DNA of 64,000 bases from Natronorubrum texcoconense. Lineage in GTDB: Archaea; Halobacteriota; Halobacteria; Halobacteriales; Natrialbaceae. The translations under genes were made by a program, and so were the position numbers. The stretch covers positions 310,001-374,000 of the forward strand of contig NZ_FNFE01000003.1 of assembly GCF_900100335.1 (NCBI RefSeq). Reading direction: 5' to 3'. This document shows positions 8,228 to 16,903 of the stretch, one piece after another. Positions within the stretch are counted from its first letter, which is position 1, and each line of letters starts with the position of its first letter. The notes beneath the pieces are model-generated. The model had not been told where the DNA came from, did no database searches, and was given only the letters and a program-made list of their open reading frames with translations.

Positions 8228-8551
8228 TCACGCGTTGAAGTCGAACCGCGGCCCGCCGTAGGTCGGCGGATCGGGATCGAGTTCGACCCCTTGCTCGTAG
8301 CGCACGAAGTTGAGGTAAAAGGGCCGGCCACAGCCCTCGACCGATTCGCCCTCGAGGTCGGTGACGGGACCGTCTTCGCCGCAGAGAAATTCGATCCCGT
8401 CGGCGGATTCGCGGTCCGAGTCGTCGGGATCCGCGTACTCCCAGCCCGGTTGCGGGATCGTGGTTACCGACCGATCCGCGAGATCCGGCGGGCGCTCGAG
8501 GCTCACGACGGCGTTACAGTAGGGACAGGTGTAGCGGACGGTGACGGTCAT
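8228..8551 (-). CDS. Small zinc-binding protein
   Basis: A 107-residue cytoplasmic protein starting MTVTVRYTCPYCNAVV. CPYC at 9-12 and later cysteines in FLCGEDG and EGCGRPFYL can form a zinc ribbon. The C-terminus ends PPTYGGPRFDFNA. The ATG at 8551 is used because the N-terminal CPYC follows directly; the longer upstream reading overlaps the divergent DUF5783 gene. It has no membrane segment. Function unknown, and no enzyme motif is visible. Confidence 0.75.
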   Translation of the reverse strand: MTVTVRYTCPYCNAVVSLERPPDLADRSVTTIPQPGWEYADPDDSDRESADGIEFLCGEDGPVTDLEGESVEGCGRPFYLNFVRYEQGVELDPDPPTYGGPRFDFNA

Positions 8552-8656
8552 CGGCTGGATATAGGCGACTCGAGGACGTAAGCCTGCGGGACGCTGCATC
8601 CGTACCGTCGCTGCCGTGTCCGAACCGTTTACCCACCCGCCGTCCCACGACCTACT

Positions 8657-8980
8657 ATGACCGAGTTCGACCCCGAGAAGTTCGAGGAGAAGTACGTCTA
8701 CTATTTCGAGGAACTCGAGGAGGCTTACTCCAACGCCTACAACCAGCTTCACGGCCGGTACGACTCCACGGTGCTCAAAGCGATCGACCGGAAGGTGCTG
8801 AGCGAGAGCGAGCCGTTCTATGAGGGAAGCGGTGAGTTCCGGGTCGAGATACCGGACGATGTCGAGGAACGCGTCGGCGCGGTCGCCGACCACGAGCAGT
8901 TCGACGTCGTCCTCGAGGAACTCGTCGAGCGAATAGAGCGCGAACTCGAGCGGATCTTCGGCGTCGAATCGGGCGACTGA
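8657..8980 (+). CDS. DUF5783-like conserved haloarchaeal protein
   Basis: A 107-residue acidic, largely helical protein beginning MTEFDPEKFEEKYVYYFEEL, a start I associate with the haloarchaeal DUF5783 family. It has a second conserved segment, FYEGSGEFRVEIPDDVEERV, and ends in a helix rich in Glu/Arg. It has no cysteines and no membrane span. It is divergent from the zinc protein (105 bases apart) and upstream of the eIF-2B-family gene on the same strand. Function unknown. Confidence 0.8.
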   Translation: MTEFDPEKFEEKYVYYFEELEEAYSNAYNQLHGRYDSTVLKAIDRKVLSESEPFYEGSGEFRVEIPDDVEERVGAVADHEQFDVVLEELVERIERELERIFGVESGD

Positions 8981-9043
8981 GTCCGGTTTCGGTGGCTGGA
9001 TCCACCCGGAACACCTTTGCCGCTGACGGGAATCTGTGCAGGT

Positions 9044-9895
9044 ATGATCGACGAGACGGTCGAGGAGATTCAGGAGATGCAGAGTCACAGCTCCTCGGTG
9101 GTTGCCGTGCGCGCGACGCGGGCCCTCGAAGAGTTGATCGACCGGGAGTTCGCCACCGTCGAGGAGTACGTGCGATCGCTCGAGCGCAACGGCTCCGTGC
9201 TCCGGCGAGCCAACCACTCACACGCCTCGCTGCAGAACGCGGTTCGGGCCGTCGTCGACGACGTCACCGACGCCGATCCCGAGAGCGTCGAGGAGGCGAA
9301 GCGACTCACCCAGGAGCGGATCGACGCGGTCGTCTCGCGGGTCGAGTCCGGTAAACGGCTGGCGGCCGAAAACGCCGCCGAGATTCTCGACGACGGCGCG
9401 ACGCTGCTGACGCACGACTACTCCTCGACGGTGCTCGAGGCCCTCGAGCGGGCGACCGAGGCGGGCAAGCGCTTCGACGTCTACATCACGGAGGCGCGGC
9501 CCCGCTACATCGGCCGCAAGACGGCCCGGACGCTCGCCGAGATGGACGGCGTCGACGCCACGCTGATCACGGACAGCGCACACGGCGTCTACCTCGAGGA
9601 CTGCGACCGCGTCGTCGTCGGCATGGACTGTATCGTCGACGACACGCTGTACAACCGCGTGGGGACGTTCCCGATCGCCGCCACGGCCGCCCAACTCGAC
9701 GTGCCGGTGACCGTGCTCGGATCGGCGTCGAAGATCGTCAGCGAGGGGTTCGTCTTCGAAAACGAGTTCCGAACCGGCAGCGAGGTGATGCCGGAACCCG
9801 CCGAGGGCTTCGCCGTCGAGAATCCGAACTACGACGCAACGCCGGTCGAGTTACTCGAGAGCGTCGTCACGGACGAGGGCCCCCGGGAGTTCTGA
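9044..9895 (+). CDS. eIF-2B alpha/delta-family protein (archaeal aIF-2B-like)
   Basis: A 283-residue member of the eIF-2B/methylthioribose-1-phosphate isomerase/ribose-1,5-bisphosphate isomerase superfamily. The N-terminal helical domain (1-105) includes SHSSSVVAVRATRALEELI. The Rossmann-like C-terminal domain has TLLTHDYSSTVLEAL, YITEARPRYIGRKTAR and GMDCIVDDTLYNRVGTFPIA, the conserved GxD and N-R-x-G-T signatures. The ATG at 9044 is preferred over an upstream one at 9017 because family similarity starts at MIDETVEEI. Whether it acts in translation or in AMP/ribose-1,5-bisphosphate metabolism cannot be settled here. Confidence 0.85.
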   Translation: MIDETVEEIQEMQSHSSSVVAVRATRALEELIDREFATVEEYVRSLERNGSVLRRANHSHASLQNAVRAVVDDVTDADPESVEEAKRLTQERIDAVVSRVESGKRLAAENAAEILDDGATLLTHDYSSTVLEALERATEAGKRFDVYITEARPRYIGRKTARTLAEMDGVDATLITDSAHGVYLEDCDRVVVGMDCIVDDTLYNRVGTFPIAATAAQLDVPVTVLGSASKIVSEGFVFENEFRTGSEVMPEPAEGFAVENPNYDATPVELLESVVTDEGPREF

Positions 9896-9940
9896 CGCCC
9901 TTCGATTCCGATCGCTGCCCGTTGAGCCGTCGGCGAGAAC

Positions 9941-10048
9941 GGGTCGTTGGGTACTGGTGACGAGAGCGGGTCGCTCAGCGCTACCGGTGGACCGAGGTTG
10001 CTCAGTGTTGACGGTGGGCGCGGTCTGCTCAGTACTACCAGCGAGGTT
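9941..10048. repeat. Degenerate 27-bp tandem repeat, four copies
   Basis: Four copies with a constant 27-base step are anchored on GTTGGG (9946), GCTCAG (9973), GCTCAG (10000) and GCTCAG (10027). Copies share GG-T-GCTCAG and a downstream GGTGG-like block but differ elsewhere. It sits between the eIF-2B-family stop and the DUF389 start, on no gene. Confidence 0.55.
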
Positions 10049-10130
10049 GATACGTCCAGCAGTATCACCGTAATCGGACAGTCACATCCCTGTGGCGACA
10101 GCCTATCCCTGTTTCCGTCGTATCACTCGT

Positions 10131-11417
10131 ATGCGTCTCGTTCAGGTGTTCGTTCCACACGGCGATCTGGATCTCGTCCTCGAAACAGCGGAGGCGACGG
10201 GCGTCGATTACGCCGTCTCCGAACAATCGTGTCGTGGCGAGTTCGAGGCACTCGTTTCGGTTCCCGTTCCGCCAGCCGCAGTCGAACCGTTTCTCTCGGA
10301 TCTTCGTGCTGCTGGGCTCGACGAAGAGTCGTACACGGTCGTCACGGCCGCTGAGACGATCGTCTCGGACCGGACGGATGAACTGAACCGCGAGTTCGCC
10401 GGGACCAGGATTTCCCGGGAGGAGCTTCAGGCGCGGGCGGCCGATCTCGCGCCCGCCGCATCGACCTATTTCATCCTGCTCGTGGTGAGCACCGCCATCG
10501 CGACGGCCGGACTGTTACTCGACTCCGCGGCGACTATCATCGGGGCGATGGTCGTCGCACCGCTGATGGGGCCCGCGCTGTCCGCGAGCGTCGGGGTCGT
10601 CGTCGACGACGATACGCTCGCGGGGCGTGGCGTTATCCTGCAGGTTACCGGCATCTGCGTCGCCGTCGCGACGGCGGCAGTGATCGGGTGGCTCCTGCGG
10701 GGAACCGTGTTGCTCCCGCCGGGGTTCGAGATCACGACCGTTCCCGAGATCAGAGAGCGAACCACACCGAGCGTCCTCGCACTGTTTCTCGCGCTCGGCT
10801 CTGGCATCGCCGGCGTCGTCAGCCTCGTTCGTAACGTCGGCTCGGTACTCGTCGGTGTTGCCATCGCCGTTGCACTCGTGCCGCCGGCTGCGACCGCCGG
10901 ACTCGGCATCGCCTGGGGACACCCGACCGTCGTCGTCACCGCCGGCACGCTCGTGCTCATCAATGTGCTTTCGATCAACCTCACCGCGCTGATCCTGCTG
11001 TGGCTCTCCGGCTACCGTCCACACCGAACGGACCGGATCGATCACGCCTACGGCCAGTTGCGCTCGCGAGTCACCGTGCTCATCGTCGCGATCGCCGTCC
11101 TCTCGCTCGTCCTCGGCGGCGTCACCTACGGAAGCTATCAGACCGCCGCGGTCGAACACGATATCCAGACGGAGCTCGAGGCGATGACTGACGACCCGGC
11201 GTTCGACGAGTTCGCCTTCCACGAACGCACCGTCGACTACGAACTCGTGGATGTCTACACCGGTGGCCAGCCGTCGGTCACCGTGCTCGTCGAACGACCG
11301 CCCGGCGAGCAGGAACCATCCGACTTCGCCGAGACCGTTCGGGAACGGCTGGAAGCGGCAACCGGAACTGACCTCGAGGTCGCCGTCGAACTGGTCGACA
11401 CGCAGCGAAGCGGGTGA
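10131..11417 (+). CDS. DUF389 (TIGR00341) family membrane protein
   Basis: A 428-residue integral membrane protein. Residues 1-85 form a soluble alpha/beta domain (MRLVQVFVPHGDLDLVLETA). From about 115 there are roughly eight membrane helices with the family signatures DSAATIIGAMVVAPLMGP and VGVAIAVALVPPAATAGLG. The C-terminal 90 residues are a soluble domain outside the last helix (HDIQTELEAMTDDPAF). The ATG at 10131 matches the family N-terminus; an upstream in-frame ATG at 10092 is less likely. The family's transport or sensing role is not established. Confidence 0.9.
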   Translation: MRLVQVFVPHGDLDLVLETAEATGVDYAVSEQSCRGEFEALVSVPVPPAAVEPFLSDLRAAGLDEESYTVVTAAETIVSDRTDELNREFAGTRISREELQARAADLAPAASTYFILLVVSTAIATAGLLLDSAATIIGAMVVAPLMGPALSASVGVVVDDDTLAGRGVILQVTGICVAVATAAVIGWLLRGTVLLPPGFEITTVPEIRERTTPSVLALFLALGSGIAGVVSLVRNVGSVLVGVAIAVALVPPAATAGLGIAWGHPTVVVTAGTLVLINVLSINLTALILLWLSGYRPHRTDRIDHAYGQLRSRVTVLIVAIAVLSLVLGGVTYGSYQTAAVEHDIQTELEAMTDDPAFDEFAFHERTVDYELVDVYTGGQPSVTVLVERPPGEQEPSDFAETVRERLEAATGTDLEVAVELVDTQRSG

Positions 11418-11445
11418 CAGTCACGTTCCGGAGTCGTCGACCGCT

Positions 11446-12162
11446 TCAGTCCCGCTCGCCGAAAGTCCGCGGCGCGCCCTCGGTGGGCGTAGCCCAGTCG
11501 ACGGCGTTCCGAAGCACCCGCCGAACGTCGTCGTTCTCGTAGATCGGGTACGTCTCGTGGCCCGGCCGGAAGTAGAAGATTCGGCCGCTCCCGCGCCGAT
11601 AACAACAGCCGCTGCGGAACACCTCGCCGCCCTCGAACCAGCTGTTGAACACCAGTCGGTCCGGTTCGGGGACGTCGAACGGTTCGCCGTACATCTCGGT
11701 TCGGGGCAGGTCGATACACTCCTCGAGCCCGTCCGCGATCGGGTGACCGGGATCGACGACCCAGAGCCGCTCTTTCGCGCCGTCCTCGCGGTACTGCAGG
11801 CTACACGTGGTCCCCATGAGCCGCTTGAACGGCTTCGAGTAGTGGCCGGAGTGGAGGACGATCAGCCCCATTCCCTCGAGCACCCGCTCCTGGACGCGCT
11901 GGGCGACCGCATCCGAGACCTCGTCGTGGGCCTCGTGACCCCACCAGAGCAGGACGTCCGTGCGCTCGAGGACGTCCTCGGAGAGTCCGTGTTCGGGTTC
12001 GTCGAGCGTCGCGGTTCGGACGTCGTGGTCGGACTCGCCGTCGTGGCCGTGGTCGCTGAGTGCGTCGGCAATCGTTTCGTGCATGCCGTCCGGGTAGACG
12101 GCTGCGACCTCGTCGTCTTCGCGTTCGTGTCGAAACTCGTTCCAGATCGTAACTGCAGCCAT
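11446..12162 (-). CDS. ThuA-domain protein
   Basis: A 238-residue protein of the ThuA (trehalose-utilisation-like) family, with a class I glutamine-amidotransferase-like fold. Seen in order are [59 protein letters not shown] and [21 protein letters not shown]. It is divergent from a Gfo/Idh/MocA oxidoreductase; ThuA proteins often sit beside such dehydrogenases in sugar or polyol catabolism, so the pair probably works on one carbohydrate. It is cytoplasmic. The substrate is unknown. Confidence 0.88.
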   Translation of the reverse strand: MAAVTIWNEFRHEREDDEVAAVYPDGMHETIADALSDHGHDGESDHDVRTATLDEPEHGLSEDVLERTDVLLWWGHEAHDEVSDAVAQRVQERVLEGMGLIVLHSGHYSKPFKRLMGTTCSLQYREDGAKERLWVVDPGHPIADGLEECIDLPRTEMYGEPFDVPEPDRLVFNSWFEGGEVFRSGCCYRRGSGRIFYFRPGHETYPIYENDDVRRVLRNAVDWATPTEGAPRTFGERD

Positions 12163-12352
12163 CGACTACTCCTCATCGGCCAGGCGCTTAGGACGGCCGG
12201 TGCGGAGACGTGACTGTCACACAAAAATATAAAATTATTTCTACTGTTTCCACAAGTACTCGGAGTAATACTGTTATTCATCGAGAAAGACACACATAGT
12301 ACGCAAATTAATCGGTCACAACCCTTATTTTGGTCGCCGCCTCCTTCTCTCT

Positions 12353-12445
12353 ATGGACTGGAATCGCACACAAACGAGATCGAAATGGGTTGTTTCTCAG
12401 CGTCCTTCCTTCTCGACGATTCAACAATCGAGGGTTTCGCGATGA
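12353..12445 (+). CDS. Possible 30-codon leader peptide upstream of oxidoreductase
   Basis: An ATG at 12353 opens 30 codons (MDWNRTQTRSKWVVSQRPSF...) whose TGA overlaps the oxidoreductase ATG as ATGA. A TTATTTT box at about 12325-12331 is at the leaderless distance from this ATG. It could be a translated leader that couples initiation, or a chance frame. The peptide is basic and unlike the acidic proteome. Confidence 0.3.
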   Translation: MDWNRTQTRSKWVVSQRPSFSTIQQSRVSR

Positions 12446-13557
12446 TCGGCGCCGGAATCGGCGTCGGAATCGTTGGACTCGGCGGGATGGGGCACCTCCA
12501 CGCACGAAGTATCTCCGAACTCGGTGCGGACGTCGTCGCCGGCGCCGACCTCGTCGAGGCACAGCGCCAGCGCTTCGCCACAGAGTTCGGCGCGGCGACG
12601 TACGAAACTCACGAGGGACTGGTCGAAGACGACGCCGTCGACGCCGTCATCGTGACGACTCCCAACCGATTCCACGAACCGATCACCGTCGACGCCCTCG
12701 AGGCCGGCTGTCACGTCCTCGTCGAGAAACCGCTCGCGCACACCTTAGAGAGCGCAGAGCGGGTCGCACGGGCCGCGGCGAGAGCGGACGGCATCTGTAT
12801 GGTGGGCTTTCACAACCGTCACGCCGCGTCGATGGCCATGTTCAGCGAGCACCACGCTCGCGGCCGGTTCGGCGATCTCACGCACGTCGAGGCGAACTAC
12901 GTTCGGCGGCGGGGCGTCCCCGGTCCCGGCTCCTGGTTCACCGACCCCGAACTCGCCGGCGGCGGCGCCTTGCTCGACATCGGCGTCCACGCACTCGATC
13001 TCGCCCTCTTCGCGCTCGACTTCCCGGAGATCACGGAGGTCTCGGGCGTCACCAGAACGACGTTCGGAACGACCGAAGAGTACGCGGATCCCGACGGCTT
13101 CGGCGACAACTGGGACGCCGAGAGCGAGACCTACGAGGTCGACGACTCCGTCAGCGCCTTCATCCGCTGTGCGGGCGGTGAAACCATCTCGCTCGAGGCC
13201 GCGTGGGCGACCAACCGCGAGGAGAGCATGGACTTCCGCGTGCGCGGGACGGACGCCGGCGCACAGTTCGAGATCGGCGACACGAGCCTCGACATCCTCG
13301 AGACGGGAACAGTCGGCGGCGATCACTACGCCGACGTGGCGCTCACGGGCGATTCGTCGCTCACCGGCTACACGGCGCAGGACGAGCAGTTCCTCGCGGC
13401 CGTCGCCGCCGGCACCCCGCCCGAGACGAACACCGTCGAGGAGGCCCTCACCGTCCAGCGCGTGATCGAGGCGATCTACCGCTCGAGCGAGACCGGGCGC
13501 GCGACGCAACTGACGGAGCCGGAACTCGAGGCCGAGCAGCGCGCACGGCTCAACTGA
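12442..13557 (+). CDS. Gfo/Idh/MocA family NAD(P)-dependent oxidoreductase
   Basis: A 371-residue two-domain oxidoreductase acting on sugars or polyols. The Rossmann motif GIVGLGGMG is near residues 8-16 and EKPLAHT (about 95-101) carries the conserved catalytic Lys. GGGALLDIGVHALDLALFAL is the family's GG-LxDxGxH signature in the C-terminal domain. The start at 12442 places the dinucleotide fold at the N-terminus; an in-frame ATG at 12385 would add 19 residues. It is divergent from ThuA, with a 279-base AT-rich gap that holds the promoters and a possible leader peptide. Confidence 0.9.
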   Translation: MIGAGIGVGIVGLGGMGHLHARSISELGADVVAGADLVEAQRQRFATEFGAATYETHEGLVEDDAVDAVIVTTPNRFHEPITVDALEAGCHVLVEKPLAHTLESAERVARAAARADGICMVGFHNRHAASMAMFSEHHARGRFGDLTHVEANYVRRRGVPGPGSWFTDPELAGGGALLDIGVHALDLALFALDFPEITEVSGVTRTTFGTTEEYADPDGFGDNWDAESETYEVDDSVSAFIRCAGGETISLEAAWATNREESMDFRVRGTDAGAQFEIGDTSLDILETGTVGGDHYADVALTGDSSLTGYTAQDEQFLAAVAAGTPPETNTVEEALTVQRVIEAIYRSSETGRATQLTEPELEAEQRARLN

Positions 13558-13710
13558 CGGCTCTCGGAGCGTCCAGTCTTCGCTGAGTTTGTTGTATTCG
13601 CCCGTCCTAACCGATTCTGAGCGACGGTGACCGACGATCGAAGCGCACGAAGTCGTCGCTGTCGAATCGAACGAGCGGGTCGAAAAACGAAATCGGTCGT
13701 GGGAGTCGCC

Positions 13711-14442
13711 TTAGATGACTTCGTCGAAGTCGTGGTGTCCGTGGATGTCGACGCCTTCGTCGGTGATCTCACAGAGGAAGACACCGTTCCCGGAGCCGGT
13801 GTCGCGCTCGGCGGCGGACTTGATGCTGCGGGCCGCGATGGTCTTCGCCTCGTCGTTCGAGAGCCCGTCTTCATAGGCCTGCTCTAAGTGACCGTAGGCG
13901 AGTTGCATCCCGGAGCCGGTGACCGTGTAGTCGTCTTTCATGACGCCGCCGGCGGGGTCGATGCTGTAGACGTGGGAGCCCTCGTCGTCGACGCCGCCCA
14001 GGATCGGGTGGATGGCGAAGAACGGACCGCCGCGGGCGAAGTTCCCCGCGAGCGTGGCGAGGGCGTCGATGCTCATTCCCTCGCCGCGTCGGGCCTCGTA
14101 GAGGTTGACCTCGGCTCGGAGGGTCGAGATGAACGACTGTGCGCCGCCGACGCTGCCGACGAGGGTTAACGCGGCGGTCGGGTGGATCTGTTCGACCTTC
14201 TGGACGTTCTTGTTCGAGACGAAGCGGCCGCCGAGGCTGGCACGCATGTCGGTCGCGATGACGACGCCGTCGGTCGTCGTGATGCCGATCGTCGTCGTGC
14301 CGGTCTTGTTGACGTTGTCGAGGTCGGCACGCGAGAGGTCGTTCTGGGGCATCGAACCGATCTCCGGCCCGTACGGGTCCGGATCGTCGGCCAGTTGGTC
14401 GACGGTACGGGAGAAGTCCGAGTTATGTTGGGGCGCTCGCAT
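13711..14442 (-). CDS. psmB: 20S proteasome subunit beta
   Basis: A 243-residue catalytic beta subunit of the archaeal 20S proteasome. The propeptide (1-48) ends KTG before Thr49, the nucleophile exposed by self-cleavage (TTTIGI). Asp65 and Lys82 fit the remaining catalytic positions. Further signatures are ATDMRASLGGRFVSNKNVQK and YTVTGSGMQLAYGHLEQ. The length and 48-residue propeptide match haloarchaeal beta subunits. The ATG at 14442 is 28 bases from a TATA box, a leaderless arrangement. No alpha subunit is in the window. Confidence 0.97.
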   Translation of the reverse strand: MRAPQHNSDFSRTVDQLADDPDPYGPEIGSMPQNDLSRADLDNVNKTGTTTIGITTTDGVVIATDMRASLGGRFVSNKNVQKVEQIHPTAALTLVGSVGGAQSFISTLRAEVNLYEARRGEGMSIDALATLAGNFARGGPFFAIHPILGGVDDEGSHVYSIDPAGGVMKDDYTVTGSGMQLAYGHLEQAYEDGLSNDEAKTIAARSIKSAAERDTGSGNGVFLCEITDEGVDIHGHHDFDEVI

Positions 14443-14465
14443 TGACCGAAGGGTAGGGCTGGCAC

Positions 14466-14492
14466 GATATAAAACCCCGGCGGTCACCGCCG
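14466..14492 (-). promoter_or_regulatory. psmB promoter with overlapping palindrome
   Basis: Read on the minus strand, TTTTATATCG (about 14466-14475) is the TATA box for the ATG at 14442. The palindrome CGGCGGTCACCGCCG (14478-14492) lies at the upstream (BRE) edge, positioned to affect transcription factor B binding. Confidence 0.6.
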
Positions 14493-14677
14493 AGGTTTCC
14501 GGTTTCATCGGCCCCGCCGAACGTCACTGCACACGCCGTCTACGGCGGCCGTGCGATCGGTGTGTGAATCGTTTCAGCGGAGACGACGGTAGCAGCGGCT
14601 CTCGAGTCGATTTATGTGAGAAACAGTGGTCGGTCGGGAGGGATCGGTCAGGGACGACTCTGTCGGGGACGGGTCAA

Positions 14678-14857
14678 TCAGTCGTCAGTTGGTTGCGTGG
14701 TTTCGTAAACTGCCTCGACAGTTTCGAGCATGCGGTGGACCGGGATGGTAACTCCAGCTTGGCGGGCGGCCATTGCGAGTGGCATCGCGGCGATACCGAT
14801 CACAATGCACAACTGGTACAGTGCGAACAGCGTCGCGCGGAAGACGCGGGATATCAT
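14678..14857 (-). CDS. 59-residue membrane protein (small ORF)
   Basis: Read directly from the gap: MISRVFRATLFALYQLCIVI followed by GIAAMPLAMAARQAGVTIPV, ending YETTQPTDD, 59 residues. One amphipathic N-terminal segment and one membrane helix (about 10-32) precede an alanine/valine-rich tail. A minus-strand TTATATAC box (about 14885-14893) is about 30 bases before the ATG, so the transcript is probably leaderless. The AxRQAGVTxPVxR pattern matches small proteins I associate with other haloarchaea. Function unknown. The adjoining gap 14868-15188 holds this promoter and nothing else I can identify. Confidence 0.7.
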   Translation of the reverse strand: MISRVFRATLFALYQLCIVIGIAAMPLAMAARQAGVTIPVHRMLETVEAVYETTQPTDD

Positions 14858-15188
14858 CGACGTTCAACCGGGCACAGTTCAGGGGTGTATATAAGCTTTC
14901 CTGACGAGCGGAATCCGTAACGATCGTTGATCGCTCAGGAGGTCGACGCAGTCTTGCGGTTCAACTCAGGTTTCAGTAGTCCCAACTCGAGACGGACTCG
15001 AGGCGATGTACAGCTAAGTGGGCGGCAATCGATCCGGGCATTTCTCGTAACTTATGAGCATTATCCGGCTCACGTGCGCACCTCGAGCGCACGGTTGACG
15101 AACGGTATCGTCTCTCACGCGCTGGAACAACCCTCGTCCGCCGCCGACGAACCGCAAGAGAGGAAACCCCCCGGACCGACCACGACGT

Positions 15189-15542
15189 ATGGCCAACTAT
15201 CTCGTCGCGATGGAAGCCGCGTGGCTCGTTCGTGACGTCGAGGAGATCGACGACGCGATCGGCGTCGCCGTCAGCGAAGCGGGGAAACGACTCAACAGTG
15301 AAAACATGGACTACGTCGAGGTCGAGGTCGGCGCGACGGGCTGTCCCGCCTGCGGCGAGCCCTTCGACTCCGCGTTCATCGCGGCCGACACCGCGCTCGT
15401 CGGCCTCGGACTCGAGATGGAGGTCTTCAACGCGGAGGGCGAGGAACACGCCTCCCGGATCGCAAAGAGCGAGGTCGGCGGTGCACTGCGAGACGTCCCC
15501 CTCTCCGTCGTCGAAATCTTCGAAACGGAAGAGGACGAATAG
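15189..15542 (+). CDS. DUF555 (UPF0212) family protein
   Basis: A 117-residue archaeal protein of the DUF555/UPF0212 family. The start is MANYLVAMEAAWLVRDVEEI, then DDAIGVAVSEAGKRLN, then DYVEVEVGATGCPACGEPFD with the conserved C-P-x-C pair, then FIAADTALVGLGLEMEVFNA. The length is typical. The cysteine pair suggests metal binding; no enzymatic role is known. It is followed by the HTH-CBS gene 86 bases downstream on the same strand, which has its own promoter. Confidence 0.9.
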   Translation: MANYLVAMEAAWLVRDVEEIDDAIGVAVSEAGKRLNSENMDYVEVEVGATGCPACGEPFDSAFIAADTALVGLGLEMEVFNAEGEEHASRIAKSEVGGALRDVPLSVVEIFETEEDE

Positions 15543-15628
15543 CGTTCACCGATAGCGTAACGGCGCTCTGTCACCGCGACAGAAACTCAACCCAAAACAT
15601 TTTCTATAACCCGCAGTTATTGTGGCGT

Positions 15629-16168
15629 ATGGAACTCCCGACGCCCGCGGACTTGCGCCAGCGCCGAACCGAACTCGGGCTGACCCAGAGCGAACTCGCG
15701 GACACGGCAGACGTCTCCCAGCCGCTGATCGCCCGGATCGAAGGCGGCGACGTCGACCCGCGACTGTCGACACTGCGACGAATCGTCAACGCCCTCGAGA
15801 AAGCGGAGGGCGACGTCGTCCGCGCGAAGGATCTGATGAACGAGGCCGTCGTCAACGTCACACCGGACGACGCCGTCAAGGCGGCCGCCCGGAAGATGGA
15901 GGAGGAGGCCTACTCCCAGCTGGCGGTCATCCAGGACGGGATCCCTGTCGGCTCGATCAGCCAGAGCGACCTCGTTCACCTCGACTCCGAGGCGCGAGAC
16001 GAACCCGTCGAGGAACACATGAGCGAGAGCTTTCCCACGGTGTCGAAAGACGCCACGCTAGACGAGATTAGCAACCTGCTCGAGCACTACAAGGCCGTGA
16101 TGATCACCGAGGCCGGCGAGACGGTCGGGATCATCACCGAAGCGGACATCGCCTCGCGGTTCTCCTGA
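15629..16168 (+). CDS. HTH (XRE) plus CBS-pair transcriptional regulator
   Basis: A 179-residue regulator. Residues about 7-60 are a cro/C1-type helix-turn-helix (LRQRRTELGLTQSELADTAD, QPLIARIEGGDVDPRLSTLRR). Residues 65-179 are two CBS modules (AKDLMNEAVVNVTPDDAVKA and VEEHMSESFPTVSKDATLDE), which in this family sense adenine nucleotides or SAM. The archaeal XRE-CBS arrangement is well known, but its targets are not. The ATG at 15629 is favoured by a TTCTATAAC box about 25 bases upstream (leaderless). The small membrane protein at 16251 follows. Confidence 0.88.
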   Translation: MELPTPADLRQRRTELGLTQSELADTADVSQPLIARIEGGDVDPRLSTLRRIVNALEKAEGDVVRAKDLMNEAVVNVTPDDAVKAAARKMEEEAYSQLAVIQDGIPVGSISQSDLVHLDSEARDEPVEEHMSESFPTVSKDATLDEISNLLEHYKAVMITEAGETVGIITEADIASRFS

Positions 16169-16250
16169 GTCGACGTTCGGCGAGTCGGCTCCCGTCGGCA
16201 CCTCGAAAGCGGTAGATTGAGGGTCGTGAACCGCGAACGTCGCGCTATAC

Positions 16251-16409
16251 ATGATGGAAACGCTACTCCACGCCGGAACGGAACATCCAAGCCTGCTGTG
16301 GGTTCTCATCCCAAGCCTCCTCACGTTCTTCGCGGGACTGGGTATCGGAACCTTCTCCGAGCGGGTCCGAAACTGGATTCACGCACAGACCGAGCCGTCG
16401 CCAGAGTAG
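16251..16409 (+). CDS. 52-residue membrane protein (small ORF)
   Basis: Read directly from the gap: MMETLLHAGTEHPSLLWVLI then PSLLTFFAGLGIGTFSERVR and a tail NWIHAQTEPSPE. One membrane helix (about 14-35) has the Arg-rich side inside. The second Met (16254) is an equally possible start. The LLWVLIPSLL...GLGIG...SER pattern matches small membrane proteins I associate with other haloarchaea. No function is known. It lies between the HTH-CBS gene and a convergent winged-helix regulator. Confidence 0.7.
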   Translation: MMETLLHAGTEHPSLLWVLIPSLLTFFAGLGIGTFSERVRNWIHAQTEPSPE

Positions 16410-16452
16410 GCCGCTCGAGCGGGCGAGCGGGTTCGTCGCGGCTTCGCACGTG

Positions 16453-16872
16453 CTACTCGCGTTCGGCGTCGGGGCGCGGCGCGTTCTCGTACTTGACCAT
16501 CTTTTCGGGTTTGTCGGAAATCGTCTCGTAGATTCGCTGGAGCGTCTCCTCGGCTGCGAGCACGTCGTGCGTCTCGAGAAACGCCCGACCCTCGTCGGTC
16601 AGGCCGTAGAACTTCCAGGGATAGCCCTGCCGTCGCTCGCCGTCGGGGAGGGCACGCTCCTCGACGACGCCGGCGTCGATCAGTTTCTGGACGTGCTTGT
16701 AAACCGTCGCCTCGCTCACGCTCGGGTTCAGTTCCTCGAGTTCGTACATCGAGGGCAGTTGCTCGGGGTGTTGCAGAATGTTGGTGAGCAGGGCGAATCG
16801 GGTCTTTTGCGTGACGAAGTGGAGGAGTTCGCGCGTCTCCGTTCCCGCCACCGGTCCCACGTCGGTACTCAT
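16453..16872 (-). CDS. Winged-helix transcriptional regulator
   Basis: A 139-residue DNA-binding protein. Residues about 18-95 are a winged helix: RFALLTNILQHPEQLPSMYE, then the recognition segment NPSVSEATVYKHVQKLIDAG, then the wing with KFYGLTDEGRAFLE. The C-terminal helices (YETISDKPEKMVKYENAP) may dimerise. The start at 16872 (MSTDVGPV) is chosen because longer readings cross the palindromic operator at 16904-16933. Those palindromes 32-61 bases upstream suggest autoregulation. It resembles PadR/TrmB-like haloarchaeal regulators; the ligand is unknown. Confidence 0.82.
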   Translation of the reverse strand: MSTDVGPVAGTETRELLHFVTQKTRFALLTNILQHPEQLPSMYELEELNPSVSEATVYKHVQKLIDAGVVEERALPDGERRQGYPWKFYGLTDEGRAFLETHDVLAAEETLQRIYETISDKPEKMVKYENAPRPDAERE

Positions 16873-16903
16873 GCGCCCATCTACGCGGTCACCCGCCAAG
16901 TAG

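Noticed and set aside
14685-14867. 60-codon minus frame starting MNVDDIPRL
   Set aside because: The neighbouring frame encodes a coherent 59-residue membrane protein with a well-placed promoter, and both cannot be real.
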